Source: Calamus simplicifolius (Eukaryota; Streptophyta; Magnoliopsida; Arecales; Arecaceae). From it: a stretch of DNA of 64,000 nucleotides. The stretch spans positions 21,358 through 85,357 of the forward strand of contig UESW01000117.1 of the NCBI GenBank assembly GCA_900491605.1, given 5' to 3'. This document shows, in pieces, positions 36,518 through 46,848 of this stretch. Below the pieces are notes generated by a model. That model saw only the letters and a program-made list of their open reading frames with translations, searched no databases and was not told the DNA's origin. How positions within the stretch are numbered: the stretch's first letter is position 1; each line of letters starts with the position of its first letter. The translations under genes were made by a program, and so were the position numbers.

Positions 36518-38308
36518 ATGGCTTCCAGTTTCGATCATTGCTCACTTGTTCCGCGGCGTTCTGTTCCTCCGAGCTCAAAGGATGGTATATGTCGGGATGA
36601 GGATTCTACGGTGTCTCCATCTCTTCCTATTCTTTCCTCCTGTAGCTCTTGCTTGCAGCCCGCGAGGGATGTCTCTTGTCCGCGTGCGTCTATGGTGGTT
36701 CCTCAGGGACTTGCTGATTGTCCATCGTCGGTGATTTGCCCTGCTCCTTGCTTCCCTAATGCTCCTTCCTTGCCTTCTTCGACCGATGTGCTCCCTGCTT
36801 CCGGTGTTGGCGCGGAGAGCTCAGCGGCTGTTCTCTTCTCCCCTGACATTGGTGACTCCTCTGTTTCCCCGTCTTTGTATGCCTCTGTCCAGCCGAAGGA
36901 TTGCTTTCCTCCGCCATTGCGTTCTCAGATGCTCCCTTCTACCGTTTATCCGGTCCATAACTCTGGCTTCGGATTACCCGCTGGGTCGTCAACTTCAACT
37001 GCTGCTGCTTCCGTGGTACTTTTTGTTTCCGAGTCCGCCCTGTTGCCGACTCCTGTATCCGTTTCCGCTTTGTTGCCGACTCCTTCAAATTTCAAATTTT
37101 CGGATGTTAGTTTCCCTCCCCTGGTCGTCAACTCTCAGACGGTTGCTTCTGCTCCTTCTTGCTCATCTCTCCCGATCTCCTCCACTTGCCTCCCGGGTGT
37201 TGCTTCCGTTGCTGCGAGCAAGCCTCCTTCTTCCTGGGCGTCTATAGTTAAAGAAGATCAGGCCAATATGCATCTGAGATACATAAAGCCTATTCCCATT
37301 GCTGATGAGGGCAAGCTCAAAATAAAACTTCCGCCTGATGTGGCGCTTAAGGGTGCTGCTGCTTGGAGAAATACTCTGGTCGGATTCTTCCTTGACAAAC
37401 TTCCGTTTTCTCTTGTTCACGCCTGTGCGCTGCGGCACTGGGGGAAGTTAGGGCTGTCCGATGTCCTTAGTAATGGAAATGGTTTCTTCTTCTTCAAATT
37501 CACTGATTCAGCTAGATTAAATGAAGCATTGGATGGAGGTCCATGGTATTTCGGAGGCAGACCTATATTTTTAAAGCGCTGGAGTCCTGGGATGAACCTA
37601 TCTAAGGATGGCTGTAAGCTAGTTCCTATATGGGTTCATTTCCACAATGTTCCTCTGGAGTTCTGGACTGACGAAGGGCTCAGCCACATCGCCAGCACGG
37701 TAGGGAAGCCGCTTCATGCTGACTTTATGACTTCTTCTTTAAAGCGACTGAACTATGCTAGAATTTGCATTGAGATAAATATGGACGACTCTCTCCCCAA
37801 TGCTGTTGACATCGAACTGGAAGATGGAGGATGCATGGAAATCAGAATTGAGTACAACTGGGTCCCTAAGAAATGTTCAGTGTGCAAGGAATTTGGTCAC
37901 TTGCCCAACAACTGTAAGAAGGTGACCCACCGGGTTTGGATTCCGAAAGCTTCCCATCACTCTACTAATTCTTCTGCTGCTGGCGTTTTTAAGTCTGGGT
38001 TTATCCCCGGCCTAGGAGTCCAGGATAAGTTTGGGCCTCCTCCCACCGTTCAGCATCGTTCAGCATCTTCCCCGGCCGTCACTCGTGGTGCTTCTTCGGG
38101 CAGTGTTTTTAGCAGCACTTCGAATTCTTTTGATCCCCTGATTCAGGTGGATGATCCGTCTTCTACTGCTGCTGGCCCTCCTTCAGAAGTTGTTCTGGTT
38201 GCCAACCCTCAGTCTAGTGCTCCTCTTCCTGATGATCCTGCGGTCTTGGATGGCCCAGTGGGTTGTTCGTCTGCTCCTCTGGTTGGGGACTCCTCCGTTC
38301 CTGGGTAC
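36518..38308 (+). pseudogene. LINE-d ORF1, 5' part (DUF4283, CCHC), cut by Gypsy-B
   Basis: The chosen start is the Met of MASSFDHCSLVPRRS at 36518, matching the short leader; an in-frame Met at 36455 lies in the leader. Residues up to about 255 are Ser/Pro-rich. A DUF4283-type domain follows (MHLRYIKPIPI through GGPWYFGGRPIFLKRW), then the CCHC knuckle CSVCKEFGHLPNNC and an Asp-Pro/Ser-rich linker. The frame is open to the Gypsy-B insertion at 38309, where it meets a stop in the LTR. The remainder is at 46663-46848. Before the gypsy arrived the ORF appears to have been intact. Confidence 0.88.
38304..38308. repeat. Target site duplication of Gypsy-B, left copy
   Basis: GGTAC directly precedes the LTR start TGATGAAGG. 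The same five bases follow the other LTR at 46658-46662, the 5-bp duplication expected for Ty3/gypsy integrase. Confidence 0.92.
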
Positions 38309-38980
38309 TGATGAAGGAGCTCCATCATTAAGCTATCAAGGTCCCATAACTAGAGCCAAAGCTAAGGAACTCCAAAGCTTGATCATGGAAGCAATTGGCC
38401 CAGGAGTAATCAGCCATGGAGAAGCAAACGGCCAAGTGGAAGAATTCAAGTGTTTGACTCTTTGCCAGGTGGACCAAAGGAATTGCAGCCTAATTAATGA
38501 GCTTTGAGACTATGCATTGCAGCCTAATTAATGAGCTTTGAGACTATGCATTGCAGCCTAATTAATGAGCTTTGAGACTATGCATTGCAGCCTAATTAAT
38601 GAGCTTTGGAACATGCAGAACTTATGAGGGTGTGTAGTATTTATTGCTATATTTGGCTTTTCCTATTCTTGAAGATCTATATATTGTATGCTGAACTTCA
38701 GATTGAAGGTTAATGAACAATTCCGAATTTTCTTTTGGTTATAATCCAATTGAGAGCATTATTTCTTCCTTGCTTCTTGAAAGAACTAGGACTTAGTCAT
38801 TTTAGCCAATTGACTATTTTATCTTTGATAATCAAGTTACCTTAGAACCTGTTTCTATTGTGATTTGGTTCCTTGGCCTTTCTTCTTCTGATTCGGTTAG
38901 TGCCTCTTCACGGGTTGGGGTTGTGTTAATCAACTGAAGAAGATATCCTTGTTGAGGTGATTCTAAAGATCCGTTCATCA
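38309..38980 (+). repeat. Gypsy-B 5' LTR
   Basis: 672 bp, TGATGAAGG...TTCATCA. It holds four copies of a 34-bp repeat (38482-38609), a TATA-like TATATATT at 38679-38686 and the T-rich U5. Promoter and polyadenylation roles are those of LTRs in general; only the TATA-like word is seen. Confidence 0.93.
38679..38686 (+). promoter_or_regulatory. TATA-like box in Gypsy-B 5' LTR
   Basis: TATATATT in GAAGATCTATATATTG, repeated at 46355-46362 in the 3' LTR. It is placed about 300 bp before the LTR end, a plausible U3/R position. The transcription start is not determinable here. Confidence 0.45.
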
Positions 38981-38982
38981 TT

Positions 38983-38996
38983 TGGTATCAGAGCCC
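38983..38996 (+). promoter_or_regulatory. Primer binding site (initiator tRNA-Met)
   Basis: TGGTATCAGAGCCC lies two bases after the LTR end. It is the standard plant PBS, complementary to the 3' end of initiator tRNA-Met, which primes minus-strand DNA synthesis. Confidence 0.9.
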
Positions 38997-39837
38997 AAAT
39001 CATCCTAACAAGGTAGTGTTTTTCCAGACTAACTCTTCATCTTCCAATTTTCTGCTTTCTTTTCAAGGCCCTAGATCAAAGGGAGATTTCTTCATTTCTT
39101 CTTTGAGCTTGCTGTGCAAACGGTCAAGTAATCTTGTGGGGGGTATTGAACTTCAAAAAAAAAAAAAAAAAAAAAATTAGAAACCAGAAATCCTCAAAAA
39201 AAAAAAAAAAAAAATTCTGAGGAAAAAGAAAGACCAATCTGTTCATCCACCAAAACAACCCAGAAAATCCTCAAAATTTACCCACGTGTTCTCCATACTA
39301 CAAAGCAATAAACCACCAATTTTCAGCTTGAAATTCGTTGGTTTAATTGGAGACATTGAGCAAGGTGAGTTGGGCTCCGAATTTGAAGTTTGTGCAAAAC
39401 AGTGAGCAATCTGCCCTTTGAAGTCTCTTGGGTTTATTAGCATCATATTTGGGGATTCCAATCAGTATTCCAGGGGTTTAATCTCTTTATTTTAAAACTC
39501 TGAAATCTTCTTCTTCTTCTTTCTTCCAAATCTGAACACTATTGTTGGTGGATACCAGACACGTGCCATCATCTTATGGTCTGTTTGGTTTAACGAAGCC
39601 ATCACTAGGCAACTAGTTGTGTTAAATTGCAAATCTTTTCTTTATCTATTTCCCTTGATTTTCATTGATATATTTTCAATTGGTTTGAAAGACACTCTGC
39701 CCTAGTTCTTAAAATTAGCAAGGAAGAAGATTGAGTGGTAAAAGGCAAGAGAGTGAGATCATTTGAGAGAAAAGCCAATACTTGAGTGAAACACTTGAGA
39801 GGGTGAGCCATTTTCTACTAACATCTTCTTTCTTGCA
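38997..39837 (+). other. Gypsy-B untranslated leader
   Basis: No ORF of note. It contains two long A-runs (about 39157-39177 and 39197-39213) that resemble captured poly-A tails but have no LINE sequence attached. It ends at the LINE-e target duplication; gag starts 27 bases beyond that insertion. Confidence 0.6.
39820..39837. repeat. Target site duplication of LINE-e, left copy
   Basis: AACATCTTCTTTCTTGCA (18 bp) is repeated at 41265-41282 after the LINE-e poly-A. Its length is typical of LINE target-primed insertion. Confidence 0.92.
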
Positions 39838-41013
39838 AAGGTCTCCAAGGATATTGAAAGTATTCTATCGGCTTTCCTATGGAATGGTGTTTCTTTAAAC
39901 CGGTATGGTGCAAAAGTCTCTTGGGCTGATATCTCTACTCCAAAGGCTGAAGGGGGTCTGGGAATCAAGAAGGTCCGAGATTGGAATGCTGCTTCTTTGT
40001 CTCGGTACATTTGGTTATTATGTCAACCGTGTACCAACTCCTTATGGTCGGCCTGGGTAAAGATGAATCTTCTGCACAAGGAACAGTTCTGGGTGGCAAA
40101 AGTCCCATGGAACTGCACTTGGACTTGGAGGAAAATTCTCAAGATGCGGGGTAGAGTGAAGGATTTCATCTCTGTTAAAGTGGGGAATGGCTCTAACACT
40201 TCTCTTTGGTTTGATTCTTGGAAACCTCAAGGCCCCATTTGCTCCTCTACTCACGCTAGAGTTATTATTGATTCGGGTCTTTCAAAGGATGCAAAGGTTA
40301 GTGCTATTATTTCTTTTGGAACTTGGGAGTGGCCTGTTTCAAATTCGGTTGAGCTGATCACTTTGAAAGAAGAGACCCGCTCCCTCTCTCCCCCTGACTG
40401 CAGCACCCACGATAGGGTTTTATGGGATGGATCTTCCGTTTTCTCCATTAAAAAGGTTTGGAATATCCTCCGATCTCCTTCCCTCTGTGTTGATTGGGCT
40501 CACTTACTTTGGTTTAAGCATCATATCCCGAGGCACTCCTTTATTTTATGGCTAGCTATTAGAGGTAGACTTTCTACTCAGGACCGCCTGGTATCATTTG
40601 GTATTCTCAGTCATATGACTTGCTCATTATGCCAAGATCGAATTGAGGACCATGGTCATCTATTTTTTAGTTGCCCCTTCTCCTTTCGGGTTTGGCAGTC
40701 CATAGCTGGCAAATGTAATCTATATCATTACCCTTCTTCTTGGGAGCGTCTGAGGCCGTGGCTCAGCAGAAACATTAATGGTGCAAATCTTCAATCCTCT
40801 CTTAGCAGGCTGGCTTTGGGAGCTTCTGTCTATTACATTTGGAATGAAAGGAACTCTCGCATGCATGGGCGGTTGCCTCTTAATGAGATCGGCATCGTTA
40901 CCAAGATCATTGAATCAGTTAGGCTAAAGCTTGAGGGAGAAAAGTTTCCCAGGAATGCTACTAATCTACAGCTGCTAGATAGGTGGCAGCTACCCGCTTC
41001 CCTACTGGATTGA
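39838..41013 (+). pseudogene. LINE-e ORF2 C-terminal fragment (zf-RVT)
   Basis: An open frame of about 390 codons with no start of its own. It covers the region between RT and zf-RVT, then zf-RVT (HIPRHSFILWLAIRGRL, CSLCQDRIEDHGHLFFSC), ending LPASLLD. The frame is undamaged, as expected for a recent truncated insertion. No endonuclease or RT palm. Confidence 0.9.
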
Positions 41014-41264
41014 TCTTGTCTTTCACTCGTTTTGAGCTCCTTTGTTAGTTGCTTGGTTTCTTTGTGGGTTGGGTTACCATTACTGTGGGTATTCTCTTCC
41101 ATTTGCTTGCTGCGTAACCCTTGGTGGATGTAATCCAAATGGGGGTTTCTTCCCATATTTTGATCCGGGGTATGCCCCGAGTACCTGTACTTATAACTTT
41201 TCACTTTCTTATTAATATATCTCACACTTTTACCTTTCAAAAAAAAAAAAAAAAAAAAAAAAAA
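39838..41264 (+). mobile_element. LINE-e: 5'-truncated LINE in the Gypsy-B leader
   Basis: Starts at AAGGTCTCCAAGG, the codons of K-V-S-K-D after the RT domain, and ends with a 3' UTR bearing CGGGGTATGCCCCG (41166-41179), CTGTACTTATAAC and an A-run to 41264. A perfect 18-bp target duplication flanks it. It is close to identical to LINE-j (61450-63049) at protein level. Confidence 0.93.
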
Positions 41265-41291
41265 AACATCTTCTTTCTTGCAGCTCTGAAC

Positions 41292-42356
41292 ATGTCAAAA
41301 AAACAAGAAACCAGTGGTAGTGGTGGTGAGGAATCAAATAGGGATGACCGTTTGTTGTTACAAGCTTTAAGACAACAAATGGAGAGAAATAATTTTGTGA
41401 TGACCACCTTGGTAGATAGAATTGAAAGGTTGGAAGTAAAGGGTAGAGAGGAAGTTAGGGATAATGAGAATGATTGGGGACATGAGTATGATGAAGAAGG
41501 GAATGAATTCAACCTCCACAGTCCGAGAGGTAGGGGGTTTCGGCCACCTAGGGGCAGAGGATTTGGTGGAAGAAGGGGAGGTAGAAATTATAGGAATTGG
41601 GACTATGGAATTGGGGAAGGAGCTGAAGAGAGAGTTGATTCAAATGTGGGTAGCATTAAGATGAAGATACCCTCTTTTCATGGAAAGGAAAATCCAGATT
41701 TGTACTTGGAATGGGAAAGGCAAGTGGAGCTCATTTTTGAATGCCACAATTACTCGGAAGAAAAGAAAGTAAAGCTCGCAGCTGTGGAGTTCAAGGATTA
41801 TGCAATCATATGGTGGGATCAAATGTTGATTAAAAGGAGAAATCTTGGCCTTAGAACCATTACCACTTGGGAAGCCATGAAAGAAGTCATGAGGGAAAGA
41901 TTTGTTCCTCAACACTATTTCAAGGAGCTTCATCAAAGGTTGCAAAGGATGTCACAAGGAGGCAGAAGTGTAGAAGAATTTTTCAAGGCCATGGAGATGG
42001 CATTGGCAAGAACTCAATTGGAGGAACCTATGGAAGCCACCATGGCAAGGTTCTTGGCTGGTTTGAACATGGAGATAGCTCATGTGGTGGAATTACATTC
42101 CTACCATACCTTAACCGAAATGATGCACATTGCCATTAAGGTTGAAAGACAATTGAAAATGAAAAGAACCATGAAGAATGGAGGTGGGCTGAATTTCTCA
42201 AAAAGTCCATGGAAGCCGAGCTTTGGTAGGAGTGAGAAGGAGTTGCCGAAACAGAAAAAGGAGGAATGGAAGGGAAAAGAAGAGTGGAAAGGGAAAGGAA
42301 AAATAAAAGAGGAAGACATAAAAAAAAAGAAGGTCCTACTAGAGCTAGAGAAGTGA
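41292..42356 (+). CDS. gag: Gypsy-B gag
   Basis: 354 codons from MSKKQETSGSGG. An in-frame Met farther upstream at 41121 lies in LINE-e and is not used. An Arg/Gly-rich stretch (about 80-110: RGRGFRPPRGRGFGGRRGG) precedes a Retrotrans_gag-like capsid core (KMKIPSFHGKENPDLYLEWE through VERQLKMKR, about 120-285). The C-terminus is Lys-rich and the frame stops at 42356, before the CCHC knuckle, which lies in the -1 frame as the first domain of pol. Gag forms the particle packaging the RNA. It overlaps pol by 91 bases. Confidence 0.88.
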   Translation: MSKKQETSGSGGEESNRDDRLLLQALRQQMERNNFVMTTLVDRIERLEVKGREEVRDNENDWGHEYDEEGNEFNLHSPRGRGFRPPRGRGFGGRRGGRNYRNWDYGIGEGAEERVDSNVGSIKMKIPSFHGKENPDLYLEWERQVELIFECHNYSEEKKVKLAAVEFKDYAIIWWDQMLIKRRNLGLRTITTWEAMKEVMRERFVPQHYFKELHQRLQRMSQGGRSVEEFFKAMEMALARTQLEEPMEATMARFLAGLNMEIAHVVELHSYHTLTEMMHIAIKVERQLKMKRTMKNGGGLNFSKSPWKPSFGRSEKELPKQKKEEWKGKEEWKGKGKIKEEDIKKKKVLLELEK

Positions 42357-43138
42357 AATGCTTCAAGTGTTTGGGGCATGGACATTATGCCAATCAATGT
42401 CCGAACCAAAGAGTGATGTTTATAAGAGAAGATGGAGGTCTAGAGAGTGAAGATGAGGATGAAGAAGAGGACACACCAAATCTGGCCGAAAATGGTGAAG
42501 AAGAGGAGTTGGAGATGGGAGAGCAAGACCCTATGGTTGGGTTGACATATGCTATGGTAACCATGAGAGCTTTAAGTGCACAAGTAAGTTTGGAAGATGG
42601 TGATGCAATACAAAGGGAAAACATTTTCCATACAAGATGTGCCGTGAGCAATAAACTATGTAGCATGATCATTGACAGTGGAAGTTGTTGCAATGTGGTG
42701 AGCTCTCATCTTGTAAAAAAATTGGGGTTGGTGTGTAAGAAGCATCCAAAGCCGTATGGACTTCAATGGTTGAATGAATGCAATAAATTGAAAGTAACCA
42801 AACAAGCTGTAGTTCCATTCACCATAGGGCAGTATGAGGATGAGGTTTTGTGTGATGTTGTGCCTATGGTAGCTACTCACATATTGTTGGGGCGTCCTTG
42901 GCAATATGATAGGAGTGTAACTCATGATGGAAAGAAGAATAAGTATACCTTGGTAAAGAATGGCCGAACATACACTCTAAATCCTTTGAGTCCTATTCAA
43001 GCACATGAAGATCAAGTGAGGATAATGAGAGCATTAGAGGGAAAATCAGTTGAGGAAAAGAGTGATTTAAAAAAAGATGAGGGAAAGGAGAAGAAAAAAA
43101 TAGTGGAGAAAAAAAAGAGAGACAAAAGAGAAAAATAA
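42266..43138 (+). pseudogene. pol: Gypsy-B pol, N-terminal part: CCHC knuckle and protease
   Basis: The -1 frame relative to gag. CCHC knuckle CFKCLGHGHYANQC, then an acidic stretch and a retroviral-type aspartic protease with the active-site triplet D-S-G in MIIDSGSCCNVV. Compared with Gypsy-A, the Lys-rich linker carries small indels in A-runs near 43095-43125 that shift the frame to a stop at 43138; the rest of pol resumes at about 43145 in another frame. Gypsy-A reads through here without a break, so this is a defect of this copy. Confidence 0.87.
42320..42329 (+). promoter_or_regulatory. Putative -1 ribosomal frameshift site, gag to pol
   Basis: Nine A then G. In the gag frame the codons are ATA AAA AAA AAG, which contains both A AAA AAA and A AAA AAG, textbook -1 slippery heptamers. 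The pol frame is exactly -1 to gag and overlaps here. The run is identical in Gypsy-A (6358-6366, complement). Function is inferred. Confidence 0.6.
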
Positions 43139-43144
43139 GAGGGC

Positions 43145-46100
43145 AAAAGAAAAAGGAGAGCAATCTGGTTCTAAAGAAAAAGAAGAGGGAAAAACGTCAT
43201 TGTTTGTAAAAAAAAAAAAGAAATGAGAGAAGCTTTGCTTGACATGAGGCCCTTATACCTTCTTATGTATAAGGAAACCTTATTTTCTTACTCTAACATT
43301 GAGTTTTCTATCCCGAGTGTTGCTTCTTCTCTTTTGCAGGAATATGAGGATATCTTTCCCGAGGAGGTGCCATCCGGTTTGCCACCCTTGAGGGGAATTG
43401 AACATCAAATTGATTTTGTGCCTGGAGCTCAAATTCCAAACCGCCCGGCTTATAGGAGCAATCCCGAGGAGACCAAGGAACTTCAAAGGCAAGTGGAAGA
43501 CTTGCTAGCAAAAGGGTATGTGAAGGAGAGTATGAGCCCATGTGCTGTTCCGGTGCTCTTGGTGCCAAAGAAAGATGGAACTTTCAGAATGTGTGTTGAT
43601 TGTCGTGCTATCAACAAGATCACCGTGAAATACAGGTATCCTATTCCTAGACTTGATGATATGCTTGATGAACTTCATGGTGCTAGCATATTCTCTAAAA
43701 TTGATCTTAAGAGTGGATATCACCAAATTAGGATGAAAGAAGGTGATGAATGGAAAACAGCATTTAAGACTAAATATGGTTTGTATGAATGGCTTGTGAT
43801 GCCTTTTGAGCTCACAAATGCACCTAGTACTTTCATGAGATTGATGAACCATGTGTTGAGAACTTTTATTGGAAAGTTTGTTGTTGTTTACTTTGATGAC
43901 ATTCTGATTTACAGCAAAAGCATGCATGAACATTTGCAACATTTGAGGAGTGTTTTTAATGTTTTAAGAAAGGAGAAGTTGTATGCTAATTTCAAGAAGT
44001 GTTCTTTTTGCATGGAAAGACTTGTTTTCCTAGGATTTGTTGTTAGCAGTAAAGGAATTGAAGTGGACAAAGAGAAGGTGAAAGCCATTAGAGAATGGCC
44101 GAGACCTTCCAATGTGAGCGAGGTCCGGAGTTTTCTTGGGCTAGCTAGTTTCTATCGTAGGTTTGTACCTAACTTTAGTAGCTTAGCCGCCCCTTTGAAT
44201 GAATTGGTAAAAAAGAATGTTCCATTTGTATGGAGTGATGAACATGAGAATGCATTTAACATGTTAAAAATAAAGTTGTGTTCAGCACCCTTACTTATAT
44301 TGCCCGATTTTTCCAAAGCTTTTGAAATTGAATGTGATGCCTCCGGGAAAGGGATTGGCGCTGTTTTGTTGCAGGAAAGGAAGCCCATTGCATATTTCAG
44401 TGAGAAACTAAACGGGGCAGCGTTGAACTACTCAACATATGACAAGGAACTATATGCATTGGTAAGGGCTTTGGAGACATGGCAGCACTACTTGTGGCCA
44501 AGGGAGTTCATCATTCACACCGATCATCAGTCTTTGCGACATCTTAAGGGCCAAGGGAAACTAAACAAGAGGCATGCTAGATGGATCGAGTTCATTGAGA
44601 CATTCCCATATGTGGTGCAATACAAACAAGGTAAAGAGAACATTGTGGCCGATGCACTCTCAAGAAGGTATAATCTCCTTAACACACTTGACTCTAAATT
44701 GCTTGGCTTTGAATTTGTTAAGGGATTATATGAGCATGATTCTGATTTTTCACAAGTGTATGTGGCATGTGAGAACATTGCATTTCAAAAGTACTTTAGG
44801 CATGATGGATATTTGTTTAGGGAAAACAGATTGTGTGTACCCAAAAGCTCTTTGAGGGATTTGCTTGTGCATGAAAGTCATTGTGGTGGTCTTATGGGGC
44901 ATTTTGGGGTTGCTAAAACTCTTGATGTACTTAAGGAACATTTCTTTTGGCCTCATATGAAAAGGGATGTTGAGAAATTTTGTGCCAAATGTGAAACTTG
45001 CAAAAGAGCCAAGTCTAAGGTGAAGCCTCATGGGCTATATACACCATTGCCTGTACCTAAGCATCCTTGGGTTGACTTGTCTATGGACTTTGTTTTAGGG
45101 TTGCCTAGATCACAAAGGAGTCATGATTCCATATTTGTTGTGGTTGATAGGTTTTCAAAGATGGCTCATTTTATTCCTTGTAAGAAAACTGCTGATGCTA
45201 CTTATGTGGCTAATTTGTTCTTTAGGGAAGTTGTTAGATTGCATGGCATTCCTAAAACTATTGTTAGTGATAGGGATGTAAAATTTTTGAGTCATTTTTG
45301 GAGAGTACTTTGGGGAAAATTGGGAACAAAGTTGTTATTCTCTACTACCTGTCATCCTCAAACAGATGGGCAAACAGAAGTAGTAAATAGAACTTTGTCC
45401 ACACTTTTGAGAGCATTTGTGAAGAAGAATTTAAAATCTTGGGAGGAATGCATACCATATATAGAATTTGTATATAATAGGGTTGTACATTCATCTAGTG
45501 GGTATTCACCTTTTGAGCTTGTATATGGATTTAACCCACTTACTCCCTTAGATTTATCTCCATTGCCTGTTAATCATATTGCATCTCTTGATGGTAAGAG
45601 TAAGGCAGAATTTGTGAAGAAAATGCATGAACAAGCTAAGTTACATATTGAAAAGAAAAATGAGTCATATGCAAAATATGCTAACAAAGGCCGAAAGGCA
45701 ATTGTGTTTGAACCAGGTGACTTAGTTTGGATACACTTAAGGAAAGAAAGGTTTCCTACGCAAAGGAAATCAAAGTTGCAACCAAGAGGAGATGGGCCTT
45801 TTAAAGTCTTGGAACGCATTAATCCTAATGCCTACAAGATTGACTTGCCAAGTGAGTATGAAGTAAGTAATACTTTTAATGTTACTGATCTTTCTCCCTA
45901 TTTTGGTATAGGACCAAATTCGGGGACGAATTTTTCTCAAGAGGGAGGGGATGATGAAGGAGCTCCATCATTAAGCTATCAAGGTCCCATAACTAGAGCC
46001 AAAGCTAAGGAACTCCAAAGCTTGATCATGGAAGCAATTGGCCCAGGAGTAATCAGCCATGGAGAAGCAAACGGCCAAGTGGAAGAATTCAAGTGTTTGA

Positions 46101-46150
46101 CTCTTTGCCAGGTGGACCAAAGGAATTGCAGCCTAATTAATGAGCTTTGA
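43145..46150 (+). pseudogene. pol: Gypsy-B pol, RT-RNase H-integrase part
   Basis: An open frame with first Met at 43223, about 975 codons. RT has VDCRAINKITVKYRYPIPRLDD, the YFDD catalytic box and PFELTNAP, where the nearly invariant Gly of PFGLTNAP (kept in Gypsy-A) is Glu. RNase H has CDASGKGIGAVLLQ. Integrase has HFFWPHM...CAKCETC and the DDE core, then the GPY/F-like module. The frame continues through the PPT and 66 codons into the 3' LTR, with GPITRAKAKEL inside the LTR, and stops at 46148-46150. The upstream frameshift and the RT Gly-to-Glu change make it unlikely to be active. Confidence 0.9.
45939..45951 (+). promoter_or_regulatory. Polypurine tract of Gypsy-B
   Basis: AAGAGGGAGGGGA immediately precedes the 3' LTR start TGATGAAGG. 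It lies inside the pol reading frame. Confidence 0.85.
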
Positions 46151-46657
46151 GACTATGCATTGCAGCCTAATTAATGAGCTTTGAGACTATGCATTGCAGC
46201 CTAATTAATGAGCTTTGAGACTATGCATTGCAGCCTAATTAATGAGCTTTGAGACTATGCATTGCAGCCTAATTAATGAGCTTTGGAACATGCAGAACTT
46301 ATGAGGGTGTGTAGTATTTATTGCTATATTTGGCTTTTCCTATTCTTGAAGATCTATATATTGTATGCTGAACTTCAGATTGAAGGTTAATGAACAATTC
46401 CGAATTTTCTTTTGGTTATAATCCAATTGAGAGCATTATTTCTTCCTTGCTTCTTGAAAGAACTAGGACTTAGTCATTTTAGCCAATTGACTATTTTATC
46501 TTTGATAATCAAGTTACCTTAGAACCTGTTTCTATTGTGATTTGGTTCCTTGGCCTTTCTTCTTCTGATTCGGTTAGTGCCTCTTCACGGGTTGGGGTTG
46601 TGTTAATCAACTGAAGAAGATATCCTTGTTGAGGTGATTCTAAAGATCCGTTCATCA
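45952..46657 (+). repeat. Gypsy-B 3' LTR
   Basis: 706 bp. It is 34 bp longer than the 5' LTR because it has five instead of four copies of the 34-bp repeat (46125-46286); otherwise the two look the same over the stretches compared. It encodes the last 66 codons of pol, the stop lying in the first repeat unit. It ends TTCATCA followed by the TSD GGTAC. Confidence 0.93.
46125..46286 (+). repeat. 34-bp minisatellite in the Gypsy-B 3' LTR
   Basis: Units contain ATTGCAGCCTAATTAATGAG then CTTTGAGACTATGC; five copies here, four at 38482-38609 and four in Gypsy-C. Gypsy-A has three 33-bp variants. The pol stop codon TGA is in the first unit, so added units do not alter the protein. Confidence 0.9.
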
Positions 46658-46662
46658 GGTAC
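46658..46662. repeat. Target site duplication of Gypsy-B, right copy
   Basis: GGTAC follows the LTR end TTCATCA and pairs with 38304-38308. LINE-d ORF1 coding sequence resumes directly after it. Confidence 0.92.
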
Positions 46663-46848
46663 TCTTCTCCCGTTGCTGTCAGTGTGATCTCTTCCCCTTC
46701 CTCGTCCCCATCCAGTACCCCTCTCCTTGCTCGGAAGCTTAATATGATTGATGAAGTGGAGATGAAACTGGGAAGAAAGAAGAAGGACAAGAAGAAGATT
46801 GGAAGTTCGGGCAATTCCAGAGGGAAGTCTTCAAAGTCCTCCAAATGA
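46663..46848 (+). pseudogene. LINE-d ORF1, C-terminal part
   Basis: Continues the ORF1 frame interrupted at 38308: a Ser/Pro-rich stretch, then TPLLARKLNMIDEVEMKLGR and a basic tail (GRKKKDKKK) suggestive of a nuclear localisation signal. The stop TGA (46846-46848) overlaps the ORF2 start ATG (46845-46847) in ATGA. Confidence 0.85.

Larger units (their letters stand above)
38309..46657 (+). mobile_element. Gypsy-B: near-complete Ty3/gypsy (CRM-like chromovirus) element
   Basis: Two LTRs (38309-38980, 672 bp; 45952-46657, 706 bp) begin TGATGA and end TCATCA, with TSD GGTAC. Order: LTR, PBS, leader with A-runs, gag, pol in the -1 frame, PPT, LTR. LINE-e (39838-41264) sits in the leader. Pol order PR-RT-RH-INT and the RT sequence place it in Ty3/gypsy. 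The TGATGA...TCATCA termini, the pol frame running into the 3' LTR and the lack of a canonical chromodomain resemble the CRM clade; that clade call is inference. It inserted into LINE-d ORF1. The LTRs differ visibly by one 34-bp repeat unit, so it is young. Confidence 0.93.

Noticed and set aside
39150..39215. Two A-runs in the Gypsy-B leader as LINE insertions
   Set aside because: No LINE sequence or target duplication flanks them; they are better described as simple A-runs in the leader.
41121..41291. Upstream extension of the Gypsy-B gag frame
   Set aside because: The first Met lies in the LINE-e 3' UTR and the reading crosses its poly-A; the element's own start is at 41292.
46509..46844. 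Minus-strand frame of 111 codons spanning the LTR end and ORF1 tail
   Set aside because: It is antisense to the Gypsy-B LTR and LINE-d ORF1 and crosses the insertion boundary.
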